DNA of 64,000 nt, taken from contig NC_087258.1 in NCBI RefSeq assembly GCF_037042905.1, positions 8,410,501 to 8,474,500 on the forward strand, read 5' to 3'. Positions 21,178-32,476 of the stretch are shown here, in pieces (positions within the stretch are counted from its first letter, which is position 1; every line of letters begins with the position of its first letter). The notes beneath the pieces are model-generated. The model was not told where the DNA came from and searched no databases. It saw only the letters and a program-made list of their open reading frames with translations. The DNA is from Lytechinus pictus (taxonomy: Eukaryota; Echinodermata; Echinoidea; Temnopleuroida; Toxopneustidae). Made by a program: the position numbers and the translations under genes.

Positions 21178-21520
21178 AGTAAAGGAGAAGTCCACGAATC
21201 AAAAATTCATTTGAATTTAAAGAAAAATAACAAGATATTGCAGGAAATTTCATAAAAATTTTGATTCAAATTTATATAATTACTATTTTAACAGTTCCGT
21301 AAATATAACCTATTGTGATCAGATGAAGAGTTTCCTATCGTCAAATCTGCAAAGAATAAAAAACAAAATGCCACAAAAAATAGAAACGAATGTGATGTGA
21401 GTGACAACTCTAATTTGCATATCATTGTTTTGTGTATATGACTGTTTTGAGTAAAACAACAAGGGAAATTACTCTATTCAAATAATTTTTAGTTGATGTG
21501 GACTTGACTTTTAACTCTAC
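21178..21520. mobile_element. MITE, TAAAGGAGAAGTCCAC ends
   Basis: Left end TAAAGGAGAAGTCCACG and right end TGTGGACTTGACTTTTAA are inverted and imperfect. The interior is AT-rich. The relic halves at 12259-12290, 17640-17692 and 22300-22400 (…TACTTCCCCTTTACA) look related. Confidence 0.5.
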
Positions 21521-21689
21521 CCCTCCCATTCCAAATAATAGTAGAAATAATCTAATCAAGAACTTGAAAATCAAAAGCAGCAATTAAGAAGCAAGATTTG
21601 ATAAATACAGGTCTGAATAGAATTTCACAAGAAAATAAAAAGAGAAAAAAAGATGGGTAGGGACGGGGAAGGAATAAAAAAAAATGCCC

Positions 21690-21795
21690 AGAAAAAAAAA
21701 ACCCGAGTTTCGAACCAGGGTCCTCGCACATGACAAAACAATGGCTAACGCATTTGGCCACAGACCATTGCCCTACCGGAGTGGCATTTTTAAGA
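21690..21795 (-). repeat. tRNA-derived SINE-like head
   Basis: On the minus strand 'CTCCGGTAGGGCAATGG' is followed about 45 bp later by 'GACCCTGGTTCGAAACTC', then a T-run. The GGTTCGAA box and spacing resemble a pol III B box and T arm. No complete cloverleaf can be drawn, so this is not called a tRNA gene. Confidence 0.35.
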
Positions 21796-21959
21796 TATAT
21801 GAAATAAAGTCCGCTCGCCGCTGTTGCCTAATAATGCTTCGGCAATTCAACTGCAATTTCAGTCATTTCGAGATGGATATTGCCGTGTTTTTTTTGTGGT
21901 TCCTGACTTTGCTACTTAATGAAATTTCATAATTTTTGTTCAGTCATAAAGAAGAATGT

Positions 21960-22400
21960 CTATGCTTTATATTGATTATAATATTAATGTGACGTAAGTG
22001 TGATTTCTACGTGAAAATATGCTTTGTTTATTCACATATATTTCTTGAAAAAAAAATTCTAAGCTAAATATCGGTTACCAAAATACGTTAAATGTGCACT
22101 TTTTTTCACTGTTCAGTAAATTCAAACTTTTATCTATATAACAAGACCAATATTAAGAGCAATAAACAATTCTAAGAGCAAAAAACGCTGATTGGAAAGA
22201 TCGTCTCCAATGGGCTGCTGTCAGCTCAGCTGCTCACTGCTCATTGTGTGACGTCACTCAGCTGGAGCTCGCAAGAGGACCGGTGGAAGGCAGAAATATG
22301 GCATGAAAATAAATCATTTTTGAGAGCTGATTTCTGCAAACTCTGATCACTATTTTGAAAAGTGAAGTTATATATCTGATTAGTAATACTTCCCCTTTAC
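21960..22400. mobile_element. MITE relic (right half)
   Basis: AT-rich DNA ending AGTAATACTTCCCCTTTACA, like the right termini of the GGGGAAGT family. It includes a dense CAGCTCAGCTG / TGACGTCA stretch at 22215-22270. Non-coding. Confidence 0.35.
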
Positions 22401-22444
22401 AATGATGACCACATAAAGTCATTATGAAATACTTTTGATTCTTC

Positions 22445-22565
22445 GGATGTATACTTTAAGTAATTTAAATCGGCTCAGATTAGCTTCCTCTTGTATTGCT
22501 CTGTCCAGAGAATTCCAAATTTGTAGTCCCGTGAAAAGGACAATTTTGCTAGAAAATTATGCTAT
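22445..22565 (-). pseudogene. LINE RT C-terminal scrap
   Basis: The minus strand reads FTGLQIWNSLDRAIQEEANLSRFKLL, the WNSL...FK signature of the LINE RT tail, also seen at 1034-1306 and 9399-9758. Only about 35 residues remain and there is no start. Confidence 0.6.
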
Positions 22566-22593
22566 TCCGCACAAATAAGTACATCCAATTAAA

Positions 22594-23575
22594 GATAAAA
22601 TGACCTCAGAATACCGCCCCAGGACGGCGAAACTGCTGTTTTGATTCACCGATTTTCGACAAAGGCTGTTTTGTTATGAAGGGCGTTTGACGACAAATTA
22701 TCTGCGTTATAGAGAGTGCTTGTGAAGTGATTGCTAAAATGCCCTAGGGCGGTATTCTGAGGTCATTTTATCTTTAAAATATTTTATTTTATCTCTTAAA
22801 ATGAAATTGGTATTCTGAGATGACATTTTATCTCTCAGATAAAATTTTGAATTTTATCTTGCGTATAAATTTTATCTTGCGTATCTACAGATGATACGCA
22901 ACAGAGGAGTGCCTGCGTAGACATACCCATCGCGTATCTAGCCATTGCAACGCAGATGATGTGCTTGCGCCCATGTTACTTTGAAGAAAAATAAAATAAA
23001 CTTAAAAGAGGATAGGGGCTATTTTATCTCCTCGACGTTGATTTCATCATTATTTCTTGGTGAATTAACTACAAATGTTGACATGAAAATTAAGGGAGAA
23101 AAATATATTTATTGAGAAGAATACCTTAACGTTATTCCTGTACAATCAGGAAGTATTTCATAAGAATTTTCTTGACTAATATTGTCTTTGAAACGATGCT
23201 TGAAAAGATGCGATATAGACTTCGAAAAAAAGATGAGAGCATTGTCATTTTTTTTAAGAAATCTCTGTAAAGACGCGCAAGCGTATTTTGCAAGAGTATT
23301 TGAAGTCAATAAATTGACGCAACCTCACTCCTTTGCCACACCTCCTGGCTGAATGGATTTTCATTGGTTGAGTGATATGAGAGAGCTATAAAAGCGCATT
23401 TCTAATTGGATATTGATTAAAAAATAGGTTTGTCTTACAGAGATAAAATGAAGATAACATTGTTTTCAGAATACCAATTCGGAGAGATTTTAAGGGTATT
23501 TTATCGCACTGGTTTTAACGAAGATAAAATATTTTATTTCATCTGAGATAAAATGGATCTCAGAATACCACCCCA
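22594..23575. mobile_element. TIR element, GGCGGTATTCTGAG ends
   Basis: GGCGGTATTCTGAGGTCATTTTATC (from 22747) is matched by the complement GATAAAATGGATCTCAGAATACC near 23551-23573. A second terminus in reverse orientation lies at 22594-22622. Many internal GATAAAAT/ATTTTATC dyads occur. No transposase frame; non-autonomous. Confidence 0.6.
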
Positions 23576-23583
23576 AATCTTTA

Positions 23584-23670
23584 CGGTGGAACCGACTCCA
23601 GATTGTTTAAAGGTATATAATACGTTATTTCCAATGCCGCAGGATTGGTCGCGTTTGGAGTCGGTTTCAC
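23584..23670. repeat. Small inverted repeat
   Basis: GTGGAACCGACTCCA and the near-complement TTGGAGTCGGTTTCAC lie about 55 bp apart. A minimal hairpin element. Confidence 0.6.
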
Positions 23671-24101
23671 TGTTGTTACTGTGGAATTAGTAATTAGTGA
23701 AAAAAAATCACGGAAACTGCTGAAGTGAAAGTAATTTATTTATTGTTATTTTACAGCTATATGTGCGTTTTCTTTTTGATTTCCAGTTATTAATAAGAAT
23801 ACGATAGCGTTTGTTTTTTTTTGTTTTTTTAAGAAATGGTTTCTTCAAACTTGTTTCAACAGAACAAGAATGATATAGGGTGATGTATACTTAAACCCTC
23901 CGCTTAAAAGCAATTGCACTTTTCTGACTCGCGTGTGATCTATTCTATGCTAAATGAAGGCAAAATATTAAGTATATTTGAGACATTTTTGAAAAGAATC
24001 TTATCTATTCAAATGCCTTCTTAGGAGGGAGTCTTTCTTATCACTATCACTTCTACTGCTTTTCAAATACATCGCGACGATCTTCACACCATGGAATACT
24101 C
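23671..24101. other. Non-coding interval
   Basis: No gene or repeat family recognised; a T-rich run lies at 23810-23832. Confidence 0.35.
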
Positions 24102-24422
24102 TTGAAATTATCTTTATCTTATTTATTTCCTGATAGAAATTCTAGCGATTATGAAAACGGGAAATTCAATATTTTTTTGTCTGCATTGTCTGCGCAAGTC
24201 CCCGCAGTTGAAAAAGACGAGAATCTTAGAATTTTAAGAAATAGCTTCATCCGACAGAATAGTGAGGAAGTGCGGGTGCTGGGAAACAGAAGGTATATTC
24301 GAGAGGAATTTTTCAATGAACATCCTGTCATTGAGATGATGATCATCAGTTATAAAACGAAAACGACAATGCATTGGACAACGCACCGGCCAGTGCGCCC
24401 CCCCCCCCCCCCCCCCCCTTGA
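24102..24422 (+). other. Orphan frame, possible exon fragment
   Basis: A frame of about 95 residues before it runs into poly(C). It is rich in charged residues (for example EKDENLRILRNSFIRQNSEE and NRRYIREEFFNEHP) and not low in complexity, unlike most open frames here. An acceptor-like TTATTTCCTGATAG precedes 24138, and AGAAG|GTATAT at about 24292 could be a donor. I recognise no domain. It could be a decayed gene, a transposon fragment or chance. Confidence 0.2.
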
Positions 24423-24607
24423 GAGCCATAAAAAAAATATATTTGTTAGCGGGAAATTCGTTAAGTACGAAACTGTAGACCTTTTTCTTTTTTCTTTTTT
24501 TTTGGTTTTTTGCTTGTCAAATTTTTCCGTAAATAAATCAGGAGTGAAGACCTTTTCTGAACAAAATGCCCCCCCCCCCCTTTGGAAAATCCTGGATCCG
24601 CCCCTGT
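24396..24607. mobile_element. hAT-like MITE, CAGGGGCGGATCCAGG end
   Basis: The right terminus on the minus strand reads CAGGGGCGGATCCAGGATTTT followed by a G-run. This end type is typical of non-autonomous hAT elements. The left end (CAGTGCG plus a C19 run) is only a partial match. No clear 8-bp duplication. Confidence 0.4.
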
Positions 24608-24689
24608 GATGGTGGGATGCATTATGTTGACCAGTGACCGGATGCACATTGTTATGATATTCACTATAAGAACTTGAACAAGCCGAGTA

Positions 24690-24982
24690 GAGTTAGGGCT
24701 ACACCGGAACCGAATTAGCTGCGAATCCATCCGAATACACGTTTTCATCAGATTATTGATGAAAAACAGTTTTATGCAGATCTTTTTTACCTGAATAAAT
24801 ATATTCTAATAAATATATAAATAAAATTCTGGTGGGGTCTCCCTCCGCGAATTCATGCGAGAAAATTCAGGAAGGATTCGGGAACATTCGAATTCACCGA
24901 AACCATCCGAATTATGCCCAATTCGGCTAGAATCGGTCCGAATTTATTCGGGAAATTTCTGTTTTGGTGTAACCCTGGCTTT
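24690..24982. mobile_element. MITE, AGGGYTACACC ends
   Basis: Left TAGGGCTACACCGGAACCGAAT; right TTTTGGTGTAACCCTGGCT. The interior is rich in GAATT, ATTCG and CCGAATT dyads. Non-coding. Confidence 0.5.
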
Positions 24983-25333
24983 AGTCAGAAAAACCTTTAC
25001 ACCTTAAAGATCGTCAATTTAATATGAAAACACGCCACGAACACCACACCTGTATAATTGATTATTAAGTATTCGCTATCTTTTTTATGCGGTGTATAAT
25101 AACGCTTAGATAATCAGGAGATATTCTTTGATTTGATGTACAATTCAATTTGTATCAAAGTAAAGCATGCGTGCTCTTCTCCCGTCTTTCTTCCCTTATA
25201 TTTCCCATTCATTCACTACTTATAAAAACATAAGGGGCAGGGGCAACTGCCCATCCCCCCTTGGTGACGCCGCCCCTCAGCACAGCTTGTCGTCAATGGA
25301 CAAATTTTATCTTGAACATGAACTCACCTAGTA
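24983..25333. other. Non-coding interval
   Basis: Nothing recognised apart from a poly(C)/'CGCCGCCCCT' repeat end near 25254-25278. Confidence 0.35.
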
Positions 25334-25575
25334 CACTGCAAAAACTCCGGTGTTGATTTAACACCAGCCCAGAATCTATATATGTCCACACCAGAGAAGT
25401 TTTGAAACAACACCAGTTTGGAATCAAACCGATGCTGTTTTGATACTAGTTGGTGTTGTATAAACACCTTTCTGGTGTTAGACCAAAACGAAACTGGTGT
25501 TGTTTAACACTTATCTGGTGTGGACATATATATAATCCGGGCTGGTGTTAAATAAACACCGGAGTTTTTGCAGTG
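25334..25575. mobile_element. 242-bp MITE, CACTGCAAAAACTCCGGTGT
   Basis: Termini CACTGCAAAAACTCCGGTGT and the exact complement are flanked by TA at 25332-25333 and 25576-25577. Internal GGTGTT/AACACC dyads pair along the whole length. A compact TA-targeting MITE ending 59 bp before the FB1 target duplication. Confidence 0.85.
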
Positions 25576-25634
25576 TACACCGGGTCGATACACTCATGTC
25601 ATGCAACGGGTGTAATTGTATTATTTTTTTCGGC

Positions 25635-25642
25635 AAACTTAT
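25635..25642 (+). repeat. Left target-site duplication of FB1
   Basis: AAACTTAT immediately precedes the ATGAGGCGCC terminus. AAACTTAC (32218-32225) immediately follows the other end. 7 of 8 bases agree. Confidence 0.65.
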
Positions 25643-26580
25643 ATGAGGCGCCGATTGTACCAATATTATATAGAACTATTATTTATATATAATTTACATT
25701 TTATTTGTAAATAATTACTATTATATAACATAAAATTTCTAATTATTTATATATAATTCCAAGTAATACTTCATTATTTGTAAATAATAATAGTTCGACA
25801 TTCCATTATTTATAAATAATGATTATTTGTTTTTCATTATTTATAAATAATGATTATTTGATTTTCATTATTTATAAATAATGATTATTTGTTTTTCGTT
25901 ATTTATAAATAATTCTTATTTGTTTTTCATTATTTATAAATGATTATTTGTTTTTCATTATTTATAAATAATGATTATTTGTTTTTCATTATTTATAAAT
26001 ATTGATTATTTGTTTTTCATTATTTATAAATAATGATTATTTGTCTTTTATTATTTATAAATAATGATTTTCGTTTTTCATTATTTATAAATAATGACAC
26101 TACATACTTCATTACTTATAAATAATTGCAATTCGCGTTTCCATTATTTATAAATAAGTTTTCTATTATTTATAAATAATAATTATTTATTAACAATGCC
26201 AGTGCACATTTCTTTATTTATGAATAATTTGTTGAGTTTCCCATTATTTATAAATGATTATTTGTTAAATGATGAAAACGTCTTCTTCATTATTTATAAA
26301 TAATTTCTTCGAGTGCGCCATTATTTTCATTATTTATAAATAATCATTATTTAATGTTCGAGTTTTCCATTATTTATAAATAAAGATTATTTGTTAAATA
26401 ATGAGATATCTACTTCATTATTTATAAATAATAATTTTGTTTCAATATCCCATTATTTATAAATTATCATTATTTATAAACAATTTTTACAGTTTTCCAT
26501 TATATACAAATAATCATTATTTATATACAAATAACCATTATTTATTAAATAATGCCATTATTTATTAAATAATGGAAAAC
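25643..26580. repeat. Left AT-rich array of FB1
   Basis: About 25 degenerate units, period near 31 bp. Each contains the palindrome ATTATTTATAAATAAT followed by GATTATTTGTTTTTC or a variant. Confidence 0.85.
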
Positions 26581-26864
26581 TCGCTATAACATGCAAATGT
26601 GGGACCGCCCATGATATGAATATTCATGATGCGATTTCCTTTTTCGTGATTTTTCTTCACAAATTTTTGTCCGTTTCCTCTTCATAATGGCATTTCTTGA
26701 AGCAATTTTCTAGGGATATGGTCTGATTGTAATATTCTTCATTTTCTATATAACTTCGTCTTCGTAGAAATATCAAAAAGTGTAATTTTATACGATTTTT
26801 CATACAGTTCACAATCCCCGTAGGCTCGCGTGTATTTCACCTTTTCTCTCTGATCGTAGGAACA

Positions 26865-27152
26865 ACCCAAGGGTTCATTACATGTTGTCGCGCACAGAAA
26901 AATTAAGCCATAGAAGTTGCGTGTTGTGGACACCGGGGGAGCGTTTCATGAAAGTTGTCAGCACTGACAAGTTGGCTTTCTCAGACAGTTACCATAGTAA
27001 CAGTCAGAGGCAAGTGCCTCACAGCCAATCAAAACCAAGGATTTCACTGAAATTGTCAGGTCTGACAATTTAGTCAGTGCTGACAACTTTCATGAAACAC
27101 CCCCCAGAAGTGAGATCCCAGCACGCGAGACCCACTTGTTAGAAATCCACTG
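26865..27152 (-). repeat. 117-bp module in FB1 left arm, split
   Basis: Inverted copy of the module at 19809-19925, interrupted by a MITE at 26932-27103. Without the insertion its length and sequence agree with the right-arm copy. Confidence 0.75.
26932..27103. mobile_element. MITE inserted in one FB1 arm only
   Basis: Ends GGGGGAGCGTTTCATGAAAG and CTTTCATGAAACACCCCCC, with inner TTGTCAGCACTGACAA / TTGTCAGTGCTGACAA dyads. The mirror position in the right arm (about 30730) has no insertion. Confidence 0.8.
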
Positions 27153-27779
27153 ACCGGTGAATCGACGAAATGCTCTTCATCGAAATATTACGTTGGTTGG
27201 TCCCCGGAACTGTCGGGCGGTATTTAGTCCGAAATCCTGATCAAGTGCATATGAGCTGAGAGAGTGAGTGTAAGTGAATCAGGCCCTTCTACTTTCTATA
27301 ATTTTTTGTTTTTTTGTTTTTGTTAAGTTAATTTTTCCCAAAAATGCTCGCAACGACAATACGGGGGCATGATGACCCCTAAATTTTTGAAAACTTATTT
27401 TTCTAATTCTATTGAAAATTATCATAAAATTCACCAAAAGTGTGCACGAAAGCCTTCATATTTCACTTTTAAAACTCCAAAAAGTGCCCAAATGACAAGC
27501 TTGGTCGCTTCGCTGTGTCGCTTTCAACTTGAGAACGAGTTTACACGCATGCTCCCCCCCCCCCCCCCGAAAGAAATTCTGTGTACGGCCAGGCAGTTTA
27601 TAATCACTCGCGTCGCGTTCTGGTTCGTAATCACTCGCGTTTTGAATTTTTGGCGATTTTTTTTATTTCGGTGCGATTTTTTTTTAACGGTGTCTTCAAT
27701 GGGACAGACATGCAGGGAAATTTGAGTTTCGTTTTAAGCCGGCAATTAAGTGCCTTAAAATAAAATGTACTCGACTACT

Positions 27780-29160
27780 GTTCTAAGTACCAAGAATAGA
27801 AAACAAGCTTGATCCGCCCCAGACAGCTGGCAGCAGTCTGTTTCGAGGAGTTCTTTTCAAACATTTTAATTTTTTTTTTTAATTTCTCTGTATTTGGTGA
27901 TTGTACAACTCATCCCCCATCTGTATGCTTTGTACTGTTTCTAGTGGAAAGTCCCCCAAAGTACATGTATTTCATACCTTGAATTTAATGTAACTTGCCT
28001 GAATGCGATAAGCTTTGTTATTAACGTGTGTGCTCTCAGATTTTAACAAAAGTTATAAGATATTAAAAAAAAATGTTTTCAAGAAATCATTAAATTTCTC
28101 TAATGATGAATATCTAGTCTTGTTTATCCATTGCAATGTTCATATGTGTGATATGATAGGTGGTTTACTTTTGCCAGTAACTACTTGCAGTAGGCTGGAT
28201 ACATAAACATAAATAAAACATTGTGATCAACAACAAATATACACTTGTAAATACATTACAATACAAATTACAATACAGTGTAGATTTCTTGTCCTTGATA
28301 ACCCCCAAATTTTTTCATATTTTTCACCCTGCAACGTCCTGCAAGATTAATGAAAATCCATTTTACCATTTTTAAATTTTGTTCAGTGCACCATCATTAT
28401 ATTTAAAAAAAAACTAATTTTGTTGGTCCCTCGGACTTCTTTATAACCAGAGTGCACTTTACTCCCCCTCCTACTTCTCTTTCTTCTCAGTCTTCTTTTT
28501 ATTCCCATTATTATGTCATCTTATTCTTCTCCCTGTTCTTCTACTTCTCAATTTCTTCCCTTTCTCCTTATTGTTCATCTCCCTTCTCACTTCTTCCTTC
28601 TCTCTTCTCAGTCTTCCCCTTATTTTATCTTCTCTTTCTCTTCTTCTACATCCTCCCCTCAATTTTCTCTTTTTAGTTTCATTTTTACCCCCTTATGTCC
28701 TCCATCTTCTTTTTTCTTCTTCTACTTCTCCTCCTCCTTCCTTCTTGCTTTTCTTCTTCAGCACTTTTTTCCTCCCTGATTTTTACGTTAGTGTAGAATA
28801 ATTCACAAAGAAAGGGAGAAGCAAATAAATAGTGATATTATGAAATTGTAGCACCTCACTATGCTTTATAAAGAATACCACAGACTTCAGGAAAATCCTC
28901 CAAAGGCAAAGCTAAATCGAGAGTAGCCTTTCCTCCTTTTTCTTCTTTATTCCTTATCTCCTTTCTTTCTCCTTTTTTCCTTGCTTCTTTCTTTCTGTCT
29001 GTCTTTTTTTTTCTTTCTCTTTTCTCCCTCTTTCCCTTCTTTTCTCCCCCCCTCTCTCTTTTTTTAGGGGGAGCCCCCTCCCCCCGCTTCCGCCGCCTAT
29101 GGCTCTAAGATTTAAGATGTGGAATGTGATTATGTTAAAACAGTAGTCAAAATTTGCTTG
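27780..29160. other. FB1 central spacer, polypyrimidine tracts
   Basis: No pairing between the arms and no gene. 28460-28790 and 28925-29075 are long C/T-only stretches (TCTTCTCC-type). Their apparent open frames are compositional artefacts. Confidence 0.6.
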
Positions 29161-29399
29161 TTATCTTAAAACAGTGGTCGAGAACGTTTTATTTAAGGCA
29201 CTTACCAGCTTAAAATAAAACGAAACTCGAATTTCAATTTCATTTTATTTTTCCAGTACGTTTGTCTCATTGAAGACACCGTTAGAAAAAAAATCGCACC
29301 GAAAAAAAAAAAATCGCCAAAAATCAAAAACGCGTGTGATTACCAACCCGACGCGAGTGATTACGAACGCGAGTGAATATAATAAGCCTACGGTCATGC

Positions 29400-30245
29400 T
29401 CAAAAGAGCCTGGCACATTGATTTATATATACTTTTCATTTTCATTATTTTTATTTTTTTTTTCTCATTATCACCATGGCCTCACGCAGAATTTTTTCAG
29501 GGGGGGGGAGCATGACGCGCGTAAACTTTCTAAAAAAAAAACCTTGAAAGCGAGACAACCACGCGACCAAGCCAAAATGACAAGCTTGGTCGCTTCGCTG
29601 TCTCGCTTTCAACTTGAGAGCGTTTACCCGCGTCTGCCCTCATCTCCCGAAAGAAATTCTGTGAACGGCCATGCTGAAAAAGAGCATATGGCACCATTGA
29701 TTTATATATACTTTTCATTTTCATTATTTTTATCACATTATCATCATGGCCTTATGCAGAATTTTTTTCCGGGGGGGAGGGGAGCAGGACGCGCGTAAAC
29801 TTTCTAAAAAAATCTTGAATGCGAGACAGCGACGCGACCAAGCTCAAATGACAAGCTTGGTCGCTTCGCTTTTTCAAGATTTTTTTTTGAAAGTTTACGC
29901 GCGTCATGCTCCACCCCCCCCCCCCCCCCCGGAAATTTCTGCGTAAGGCCATAGTGATAATGAGATAAAAATAATGAAATTGAAAAGAATTTCTTTCGGG
30001 AGATGGGGGCAGACGCGCGTAAACGCTCTCAAGTTGAAAGCGAGACAGCGAAGCGACCAAGCTTGTCATTTTGGCTTGGTCGCGTGGTTGTCTCACTTTA
30101 AAGGTTTTCTTTTTAGAAAGTTTACGCGCGTCATGCTCCCCCCCCCCTGAAAAAATTCTGCGTGAGGCCATGGTGATAATGAGAAAAAAAATATAAAAAT
30201 AATGAAAATGAAAAGTATATATAAATCAATGTGCCAGGCTCTTTT
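29400..30245. repeat. Inner palindrome in FB1 right arm
   Basis: Successive inverted copies of 'GCGCGTAAACTTTCT', 'GACAAGCTTGGTCGCTTCGCT' and a G/C-run next to GAAAGAAATTCTG, with centre near 29830. It corresponds to the centre of FB2 (57410-57760). It has no counterpart in the FB1 left arm, so FB1 is structurally asymmetric here. Confidence 0.65.
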
Positions 30246-30678
30246 GAGCATGGCCGTACATAGAATTTCTTTCGGGGGGGGGGAGCATGCGTGTAAACTC
30301 GTTCTCAAGTTGAAAGCGACACAGCGAAGCGACCAAGCTTGTCATTTGGGCACTTTTTGGAGTTTTAAAAGTGAAATATGAAGGCTTTCGTGCACACTTT
30401 TGGTGAATTTTGTGATAATTTTCAATAGAAAAATAAGTTTTCAAAAATTTAGGGGTCATCATGCCCCCGTATTGTCGTTGCGAGCATTTTTGGGAAAAAT
30501 TAACTTAACAAAAACAAAAAAACAAAACATTATAGAAAGTAGAAGGGCCTGATTCACTTACACTCACTCTCTCAGCTCATATGCACTTGATCCGGATTTC
30601 GGGCTAAATTCCGCCCGACAGTTCCGGGGACCAACCAACGTAATATTTCGATGAAGAGCATTTCGTCGATTCACCGGT

Positions 30679-30795
30679 CAGTGGATTTCTAACAAGTGGG
30701 TCTCGCGTGCTGGGATCTCACTTCTGGGGTCCACAACACGCAACTTCTATGGCTTAATTTTTCTGTGCGCGACAACATGTAATGAACCCTTGGGT
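30679..30795 (+). repeat. 117-bp module in FB1 right arm
   Basis: Uninterrupted copy of the module at 19809-19925, located between ATTCACCGGT and TGTTCCTACG. Both FB2 arms join these flanks directly without it. Confidence 0.75.
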
Positions 30796-31082
30796 TGTTC
30801 CTACGATCAGAGAGAAAAGGTGAAATACACGCGCGCCTACGGGGATTGTGAACTGTAGGAAAAATCGTATAAATTTACACTTTTTGATATTTCTACGAAG
30901 ACGAAGTTATATAGAAAATGAAGAATATTACAATCAGACCATATCCCTAGAAAATTGCTTCAAGAAATGCCATTATGAAGAGGAAACGGACAAAAATTTG
31001 TGAAGAAAAATCACGAAAAAGGAAATCGCATCATGAATATTCATATCATGGGCGGTCCCACATTTGCATGTTATAGCGAGTT

Positions 31083-32217
31083 TTCCATTATTTAATAAAT
31101 AATGGCATTATTTAATAAATAATGGTTATTTGTTTATAAATAATGATTATTTCTATATAATGGAAAACTGTAAAAATTGTTTATAAATAATGATTATTTA
31201 TAAATAATGGGATATTGAAACAAAATTATTATTTATAAATAATGAAGTAGATATATCATTATTTAACAAATAATCTTTATTTATAAATAATGGAAAACTC
31301 GAACATTAAATAATGATTATTTATAAATAATGAAAATAATGGCGCACTCGAAAAAATTATTTATAAATAATGAAGTAGACGTTTTCATTATTTAACAAAT
31401 AATCATTATTTATAAATAATGGGAAACTAAACAAATTATTTATAAATAAAGAAATGTGCACTGGCATTGTTAATAAATAATTATTATTTATAAATAATAG
31501 AAAACTTATTTATAAATAATGGAAAAACGAATTGCAATTATTTATAAATAATGAAGTATGTAGTGTCATTATTTATAAATAATGAAAAACGAAAATCATT
31601 ATTTATAAATAATAAAAGACAAATAATCATTATTTATAAATAATGAAAAACAAATAATCATTATTTATAAATAATGAAAAACAAATAATCATTATTTATA
31701 AATAATGAAAAACAAATAAGAATTATTTATAAATAATGAAAAACAAATAAGAATTATTTATAAATAATGAAAAACAAATAATCATTATTTATAAATAATG
31801 AAAAACAAATAGACATTATTTATAAATAATGAAAAACAAATAATCATTATTTATAAATAATGAAAAACAAATAATCATTATTTATAAATAATGAAAATCA
31901 AATAATCATTATTTATAAATAATGAAAAACAAATAATCATTATTTATAAATAATGAAAATCAAATAATCATTATTTATAAATAATGAAAAACAAATAATC
32001 ATTATTTATAAATAATGGAATGTCGAACTATTATTATTTACAAATAATGAAGTATTACTTGGAATTATATATAAATGATTAGAAATGTTATTTTATAAAA
32101 TAGTAATTATTTACAAATAAAATGTAAATTATATATAAATAATAGTTATTATTTAATAAATAATGATTATATAACAAATAATTATTCTATATAATATTGG
32201 TACAATCGGCGCCTCAT
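31083..32217. repeat. Right AT-rich array of FB1
   Basis: About 32 units with the core ATTATTTATAAATAAT and GAAAAACAAATAATC spacers. It mirrors the left array but has more copies, so the arms differ in repeat number. Confidence 0.85.
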
Positions 32218-32225
32218 AAACTTAC

Positions 32226-32476
32226 GGCCATCTTACTTTTTTCTGTTTTCGCAAGATGGACGTACGTGCAACTCACAACACTCGTAAAAAGTCATTCGTA
32301 AGAATATTTTACTCAGCAGCTGCATAAATTGTATATCGCATTAAAAGTCCATTGTCAACACCTTGCAAACGTCAAGAGTCGTTCGTAAGAGCGCCGTACT
32401 TGTAAGACGTTCTAACGAACGCCATAAGAGCCTCTTATGAACAACTCAAATCGTTCTTACGATCATCATAAGAATC
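32226..32476. other. Non-coding, rich in CGTAAGA/TCTTACG
   Basis: Short scattered GTCGTTCGTAAGA and TCTTATGAAC motifs resemble the interior of the following MITE. No gene. Confidence 0.35.

Larger units (their letters stand above)
25643..32217. mobile_element. FB1: 6.6-kb foldback palindrome
   Basis: Termini ATGAGGCGCCGATTGTACC and the exact complement. Left arm order: AT-rich 31-bp array, a conserved 'CATGCAAATGTGGGACCGCCC' block, the 117-bp module, a 'CAACGTAATATTTCG' block, a CAAGCTTGTCATTTG region. The right arm repeats this in reverse. Arms extend at least to 27770 on the left and from 29165 on the right. About 1.4 kb of unpaired spacer lies between, plus an extra inner palindrome on the right (29400-30245). 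No transposase frame is present. The 8-bp flanking repeat indicates that it moved as a unit. Confidence 0.85.

Noticed and set aside
25643..26580. Regularly spaced repeat with similar spacers, CRISPR-like at a glance
   Set aside because: Eukaryotic AT-rich satellite: spacers are themselves repeats, there are no cas genes, and the array is mirrored in the other arm.
27369..27725. MMTPKFLKTYFS... frame repeated in all four FB arms (also 30226-30462, 57183-57413, 57677-57979)
   Set aside because: Conservation follows from the palindrome itself. The frame runs into the poly(C) run, has no recognisable domain, and equally long frames exist on the opposite strand.
28452..28801. Three overlapping Ser/Phe/Leu-rich frames
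   Set aside because: Compositional artefact of a C/T-only tract in the FB1 spacer.
29245..30171. Several Gly- or Pro-rich frames (…FFRGGG…, …APPPPPP…)
   Set aside because: They are read through G/C homopolymers in inner inverted repeats and shift between copies.
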